This document shows positions 4,393-8,263 of a stretch of 8,263 nt of DNA, one piece after another. The stretch is from assembly GCA_045606265.1 (NCBI GenBank), contig JAZURO010000149.1:1-8263 (forward strand), in the 5' to 3' direction. Made by a program: the position numbers and the translations under genes. The first letter of the stretch is position 1; the number at the start of each line of letters is the position of its first letter. The notes under the pieces were generated by a model that had not been told where the DNA came from, did not search any database, and saw only the letters and a program-made list of their open reading frames with translations. The DNA comes from RGIG4608 sp045606265. Its GTDB lineage: Bacteria > Bacillota > Clostridia > Oscillospirales > CAG-272.

Positions 4393-5529
4393 ATGGCAAA
4401 TTACAAATCAATTCTGTTTGAACAGATGATCAAGGATTTCGCTGAAACTGAGGTTAAACCCCTTGCACAAGAGGTTGACGAGCAAGAGCGTTTTCCTGCT
4501 GAAACTGTTGAAAAGATGGCGAAGATGGGCCTTATGGGTATTATCGTTCCCAAAGAGTATGAGGGCGCAGGCGGCGACTACTATATGTACATCTCCGCAG
4601 TTGAAGAGCTTTCAAAGCACTGCGCAACCACGGGCGTTATCCTTTCAGCGCACACATCACTTTGTGTGGCACCTATTCTTGAATACGGTACAGAGGATCA
4701 GAGAAAGAAATATCTTCCCGACCTTGCAACCGGAAGAAAGATCGGTGCATTCGGTCTTACCGAGCCCAATGCAGGTACTGATGCTGCAAATCAGCAGACA
4801 GTAGCAGTTGAGATGGATGATCACTATCTTCTCAACGGAAGCAAGATCTTCATCACAAACGCAGGTTATGCTTCTACATACATCATCATTGCCATCACAG
4901 GCAAGACACCCAAGGGCCCCGAAATGAGTGCATTTATCGTTGAAAAGGCATTTGAGGGCTTCTCAGTTGGTAAGAAGGAAAAGAAGATGGGTATCCGCGG
5001 TTCTGCAACCTGCGAGCTTATTTTTGAAAACGTTAAGGTTCCGAAAGAGAATCTTCTCGGCAAGCGCGGCGACGGATTTAAGATTGCTATGAAGACACTT
5101 GACGGCGGCCGTATCGGTATTGCTGCACAGGCACTCGGTATTGCAGAGGGTGCGCTCGATGCAACTATCGGTTACGTTAAGTCAAGAAAGCAGTTTGGCA
5201 GAAGCATTTCCGCATTCCAGAACACACAGTTCCAGCTTGCTGATATGGCAACTAAGGTTGCAGCTGCCAAGGGACTTGTATATGCTGCAGTTAATGCAAA
5301 GGTAAATAAGCTTCCCACACTTTCCGTAAATGCTGCTCAGGCAAAGCTCTTTGCTGCTGAAACAGCTATGGAGGTTACAACAAAGGCAGTTCAGCTCCAC
5401 GGTGGTTACGGTTATACACGTGAATATCCCGTTGAGAGAATGATGCGTGATGCAAAGATTACTGAAATCTATGAAGGTACAAGTGAAGTTCAGAGAATGG
5501 TAATCTCCGGCGCACTCCTTAGAAAGTGA
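4393..5529 (+). CDS. bcd: Short-chain acyl-CoA dehydrogenase (butyryl-CoA dehydrogenase)
   Basis: A 378-residue FAD enzyme of the acyl-CoA dehydrogenase family, full length. With EtfAB it reduces crotonyl-CoA to butyryl-CoA in the cytosol. Seen: N-terminal helical domain (about 1-115); flavin-contact motif GLTEPNAGTDA (121-131); beta domain to about 225; RKQFGR (265-270); QLHGGYGYTREYPVERMMRDA (334-354, mostly conserved); and the catalytic base Glu361 in YEGTSEVQ, the position typical of short- and medium-chain enzymes. The ATG at 4393 follows AAGGAGGA (4378-4385) by 7 nt. The etfBA genes follow directly, the standard arrangement of the bifurcating Bcd/Etf complex, which uses NADH and also reduces ferredoxin. 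Chain length (C4) is inferred from context with the thiolase; a related short-chain enzyme is possible. Confidence 0.93.
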   Translation: MANYKSILFEQMIKDFAETEVKPLAQEVDEQERFPAETVEKMAKMGLMGIIVPKEYEGAGGDYYMYISAVEELSKHCATTGVILSAHTSLCVAPILEYGTEDQRKKYLPDLATGRKIGAFGLTEPNAGTDAANQQTVAVEMDDHYLLNGSKIFITNAGYASTYIIIAITGKTPKGPEMSAFIVEKAFEGFSVGKKEKKMGIRGSATCELIFENVKVPKENLLGKRGDGFKIAMKTLDGGRIGIAAQALGIAEGALDATIGYVKSRKQFGRSISAFQNTQFQLADMATKVAAAKGLVYAAVNAKVNKLPTLSVNAAQAKLFAAETAMEVTTKAVQLHGGYGYTREYPVERMMRDAKITEIYEGTSEVQRMVISGALLRK

Positions 5530-5541
5530 GGTTGAACAGAA

Positions 5542-6327
5542 ATGAAAATTATAGTTTGTATTAAACAGGTACCTAACACTACCGAAATTAAAATTGATCC
5601 CGTAACAAATACACTTAAACGTGACGGTGTACCAAGCATCATCAATCCCGATGATAAGACAGCCATTGAAGCGGCTCTTCAACTTAAAGAAAAGTGCGGA
5701 GCAACCGTTACGGTTATCACAATGGGTCCTATGCAGGCAGAAAAAGCATTGCGTGAAGCACTTGCTATGGGCGCTGACGAAGCGTTCCTTCTTACTGACC
5801 GTGCTTTTGCGGGCTCCGATACACTTGCAACTTCAACGATTATTGCAGCAGCTATCAGAAAACTCGGCGCAGACGTAGTATTCTGCGGACGTCAGGCAAT
5901 CGACGGTGATACAGCTCAGGTTGGTCCTCAGATTGCTGAGCATCTTGGTATTCCTCAGATTACATATGCAGCAGCAGTTGACTACTGTGAGGAATGCGGT
6001 GCGCTTATCGTTAAGCGTGAATTTGAAGACAGATACCAGACACTTAAAGTGCAGGGTATGTGCCTTGTAACAATCCTTTCAACTCTTGCAAAGCCCAGAT
6101 ATATGAACGTTTGGGATATCGTTGCACAGGACGAAAAGGAAGTTGGATTTATCACCTTTGCTGACCTTGACCTCAATAAAGAGGACATCGGTCTTGGCGG
6201 TTCACCCACAAAGGTTAAATCCACAGCAACAAAGCAGTTCAATAAGACAATCGAAACTCTTGAGCTGGATCCCGAAAGTGCTGCTAAGGCGATCGTGGAT
6301 GCGCTCAAAGAGCGTCATTTGATTTAA
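5542..6327 (+). CDS. etfB: Electron transfer flavoprotein, beta subunit
   Basis: A 261-residue EtfB, normal length. It starts with the typical MKIIVCIKQVPNT and has the nucleotide-binding signatures INPDDKTAIEAAL (34-46) and GRQAIDGDTAQVGP (116-129). The second is the form found in clostridial and other anaerobic Etf proteins that bind a second FAD and bifurcate electrons. It forms a heterodimer with EtfA and takes hydride from NADH. It lies 12 nt after bcd with GAGGT around the bcd stop as ribosome binding site (about 5528-5532, 9 nt from the ATG), so translation is probably coupled to bcd. Bifurcation, rather than plain electron transfer, is inferred from motif and operon, not proven. Confidence 0.95.
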   Translation: MKIIVCIKQVPNTTEIKIDPVTNTLKRDGVPSIINPDDKTAIEAALQLKEKCGATVTVITMGPMQAEKALREALAMGADEAFLLTDRAFAGSDTLATSTIIAAAIRKLGADVVFCGRQAIDGDTAQVGPQIAEHLGIPQITYAAAVDYCEECGALIVKREFEDRYQTLKVQGMCLVTILSTLAKPRYMNVWDIVAQDEKEVGFITFADLDLNKEDIGLGGSPTKVKSTATKQFNKTIETLELDPESAAKAIVDALKERHLI

Positions 6328-6341
6328 GGAGGTATAGAGAT

Positions 6342-7307
6342 ATGGCAAAGAATATTTGGGTATTCTGCGAACAGCGTGACGGAGAAGTGCAGAACGTTGC
6401 ACTTGAACTTTTGGGCGTTGCTCGTGAGCTTGCAGAAAAGACAGGCGAAAAGGTAAATGCTATCCTTCTTGGACATAACGTTGCAGATAAGGCACAGAGT
6501 CTTATTGCTCACGGTGCCGACGGCGTTTACGTTGTTGATGACGCAAATCTTGAAAAATTCGTAACTGAGCCCTATGCTCAGGCAGTAACACATATCGCAA
6601 GAAAGTATGAGCCCAACGTAATCCTCTTTGGTGCAACAAGCATCGGTAGAGATTTGGCTCCCAGACTTTCTGCAAGACTTAAAACAGGTCTTACAGCTGA
6701 CTGCACAAAGCTTGAAATGGATGAAGAGGGCAACCTCTTTATGACAAGACCTGCTTTTGGCGGTAACTTGTTTGCTACAATTATTTGTCCTGATCACCGT
6801 CCTCAGATGAGTACTGTTCGTCCCGGTGTTATGAAGAAGCTTGATGCTGACAAAGCAAGACAGGGTGAAATCGTTGTTGAAAATATCGAATGGGATACAT
6901 CTAAATTTGCTGTAACAGTTATTGAAGAAGTCAAGTCCGAAAAGGCAGAGGCAAACATTGAAAGTGCAAAGATTCTCGTTTCTTGCGGACGTGGTGTTAA
7001 GAACCTTGCATCAGCTCACGAGCTTGCAGGAAAGATCCACGGCACAGTTTCATCTTCAAGAACTCTCGTTGACGCAGGACTTGTTGAGCACGCTCGCCAG
7101 GTTGGTCAGACGGGTAAGACAGTTCGTCCCGAGGCGTACCTCGCATTCGGTATCAGCGGAGCTATTCAGCACCTTGCAGGTATGGAAGAGTCCGAATTTA
7201 TCGTTGCGGTTAATACCGATAAGAACGCACCTATCTTCAAGGTAGCTAACCTCGGTATCGTTGCAGACGCAGAAGCAGTATTCAAGAATCTTAACAAGAT
7301 GCTTTAA
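6342..7307 (+). CDS. etfA: Electron transfer flavoprotein, alpha subunit
   Basis: A 321-residue EtfA, somewhat shorter than forms carrying extra N-terminal ferredoxin domains and without any such extension. The N-terminal domain (to about 190) is the nucleotide-fold half. The C-terminal FAD domain shows SSSRTLVDAGL (237-247, conserved flavin-contacting Arg240), QVGQTGKTV (253-261), FGISGAIQHLAGM (269-281), and VNTDKNAPIF (290-299). It shuttles electrons between the EtfB flavin and butyryl-CoA dehydrogenase. AAGGAGGT (6326-6333) overlaps the etfB stop and lies 8 nt before the ATG, a strong site. GIVAD at 305-309 replaces the more common GIVGD; this is a minor change. Confidence 0.95.
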   Translation: MAKNIWVFCEQRDGEVQNVALELLGVARELAEKTGEKVNAILLGHNVADKAQSLIAHGADGVYVVDDANLEKFVTEPYAQAVTHIARKYEPNVILFGATSIGRDLAPRLSARLKTGLTADCTKLEMDEEGNLFMTRPAFGGNLFATIICPDHRPQMSTVRPGVMKKLDADKARQGEIVVENIEWDTSKFAVTVIEEVKSEKAEANIESAKILVSCGRGVKNLASAHELAGKIHGTVSSSRTLVDAGLVEHARQVGQTGKTVRPEAYLAFGISGAIQHLAGMEESEFIVAVNTDKNAPIFKVANLGIVADAEAVFKNLNKML

Positions 7308-7322
7308 TCAAGCGTCAGATAA

Positions 7323-7346
7323 GTCCGTCACTAAAACTGTGCGGAC
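7323..7346 (+). other. Intercistronic hairpin, etfA-thl
   Basis: GTCCG (7323-7327) pairs with CGGAC (7342-7346), extended by one T-G pair, with a 12-nt loop, in the 87-nt gap after etfA. No T-run follows, so it is at most a weak attenuator or a 3'-end stabiliser. No new promoter is evident before the thiolase gene. Confidence 0.35.
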
Positions 7347-7394
7347 ACTTCAACTTACTAACAAAAATCATAATATACGAAAGGAAGAAGTCCA

Positions 7395-8263
7395 ATGAAT
7401 AAGGTTTATTTAATCAGTGCAAAGAGAAGCGCCATCGGCTCAATGCTCGGCACACTTAAAGACGTTTCCCCCACAAAGCTTGGTGCAGACGTGCTTAAAG
7501 CTACTCTTGAAGCAGGAAATATCAACCCCGAATGGCTTGACGAAGTAATCGTGGGTAACGTACTTCCCGCAGGAGTAAAGCAGGGCCCGGCACGCCAGAT
7601 AGCTATCGGTGCAGGAGTACCGGTTGAAATTCCTGCATATTCACTCAATATGGTTTGCGGCAGCGGTATGAAATCCGTTATGAACGCATACACCTCCATT
7701 AAGGCAGGTATGGCTGATCTTATCGCAGCAGGTGGAACAGAGGTAATGAGTGGTGCACCCTATCTTGTTCCCGGCAAGGTAAGAAGCGGAAATAAAATGG
7801 GCGAGATGAAGCTCGTTGACCATATGCTCATTGACTCTCTTACCGATGCCTTTGGAAATATGCATATGGGCATTACAGCTGAAAACGTAGCTGAAAGATA
7901 TGGAATTACCCGCGAGATGCAGGATGAATTTGCAATCAATTCTCAGAAAAAAGCTATTGCAGCTCAGGATGCAGGCAAATTCGTTGATGAAATTGTTCCC
8001 CTTACAGTAAAGGTTGGCAGAAAAGAAGTTGTTTTTGATGCCGACGAATATATTAACCGTGCAACTACACTTGAAAAGCTTTCAACACTTCGTCCCGCGT
8101 TTAAGCCCGACGGAACAGTAACAGCAGGAAACGCCTCCGGTATTAACGACGGAGCATCCTTCTGCGTGCTTGCAAGTGAAGAAGCAGTTGAAAAATATGG
8201 TCTTACACCTATGGCAGAGATCGTAGCAGTTGGTCAGGGCGGTGTAGAGCCCGATGTAATGGG
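7395..8263 (+). CDS. thlA: Acetyl-CoA C-acetyltransferase (thiolase), 3' end outside window
   Basis: An open frame from ATG 7395 runs to the window edge without a stop: 289 complete codons of a protein usually about 390 long. It begins MNKVYLISAKRSAIGS, as biosynthetic thiolases do, and shows GPARQIAIGAG (64-74) and the active-site block NMVCGSGMKS with nucleophilic Cys88. GNASGINDGAS near residue 250 is the conserved thiolase motif before the C-terminal lobe. The catalytic His and second Cys would lie beyond the end. It condenses two acetyl-CoA to acetoacetyl-CoA, the first step of butyrate synthesis. AAAGGAAG around 7380-7387 is the ribosome binding site. It follows etfA by 87 nt on the same strand and probably belongs to the same transcript; a 3-hydroxybutyryl-CoA dehydrogenase gene might follow. 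Confidence 0.93.
   Translation, partial: MNKVYLISAKRSAIGSMLGTLKDVSPTKLGADVLKATLEAGNINPEWLDEVIVGNVLPAGVKQGPARQIAIGAGVPVEIPAYSLNMVCGSGMKSVMNAYTSIKAGMADLIAAGGTEVMSGAPYLVPGKVRSGNKMGEMKLVDHMLIDSLTDAFGNMHMGITAENVAERYGITREMQDEFAINSQKKAIAAQDAGKFVDEIVPLTVKVGRKEVVFDADEYINRATTLEKLSTLRPAFKPDGTVTAGNASGINDGASFCVLASEEAVEKYGLTPMAEIVAVGQGGVEPDVM

Noticed and set aside
5182..5682. Long minus-strand frame across the bcd/etfB junction (and others within etfB, etfA and bcd)
   Set aside because: Cys-, Ser- and Leu-rich antisense translation of well-recognised genes; it spans two real genes and has no promoter.

Overview
The window looks like chromosome of an anaerobic, low-to-middle G+C Firmicute of the class Clostridia, probably a gut Oscillospiraceae/Ruminococcaceae-like butyrate producer. 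The evidence is strong AGGAGG-type ribosome binding sites, TTGACA/TATAAT promoters, a purine riboswitch, a TGS-domain nucleoside kinase of the clostridial type, and a butyryl-CoA dehydrogenase/Etf operon. The genus is inference; no rRNA or other taxonomic marker is present.

Layout. 1-180 is a non-coding mosaic of small hairpins and repeated AGTTATGAG words. 265-762 (+) is an A+T-rich FlaR-like P-loop kinase/ATPase with its own promoter, ending in a long bidirectional terminator at 873-916. 1022-2722 (-) is a 566-residue TGS/uridine-kinase-like nucleoside kinase with a terminator at 984-1011. Its leader (2723-2870, -) holds a purine riboswitch aptamer with the guanine-type C at the specificity position. 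The aptamer is fused to a Rho-independent terminator and sits directly after a near-consensus promoter. 2992-3603 (-) is a TetR-family repressor with its own promoter and terminator.

Divergent from tetR is an operon on the + strand: a MaoC/PhaJ-type enoyl-CoA hydratase (3822-4223), short-chain acyl-CoA (butyryl-CoA) dehydrogenase (4393-5529), etfB (5542-6327), etfA (6342-7307) and a thiolase (7395 to beyond the window edge). The tetR/phaJ intergenic region carries a perfect TTGACA-17-TATAAT promoter and two inverted repeats that are candidate operators.

Working together: the thiolase condenses two acetyl-CoA, a dehydrogenase not seen here reduces acetoacetyl-CoA, the MaoC hydratase yields crotonyl-CoA, and Bcd with EtfAB reduces it to butyryl-CoA, probably by flavin-based electron bifurcation. 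TetR probably gates this operon by sensing an acyl-CoA or similar metabolite. The most interesting non-coding signal is the purine riboswitch: its terminator stem uses the aptamer's own P3/J3-1/P1 strand, the wiring of an ON switch, and it controls a kinase usually annotated as uridine kinase-like.
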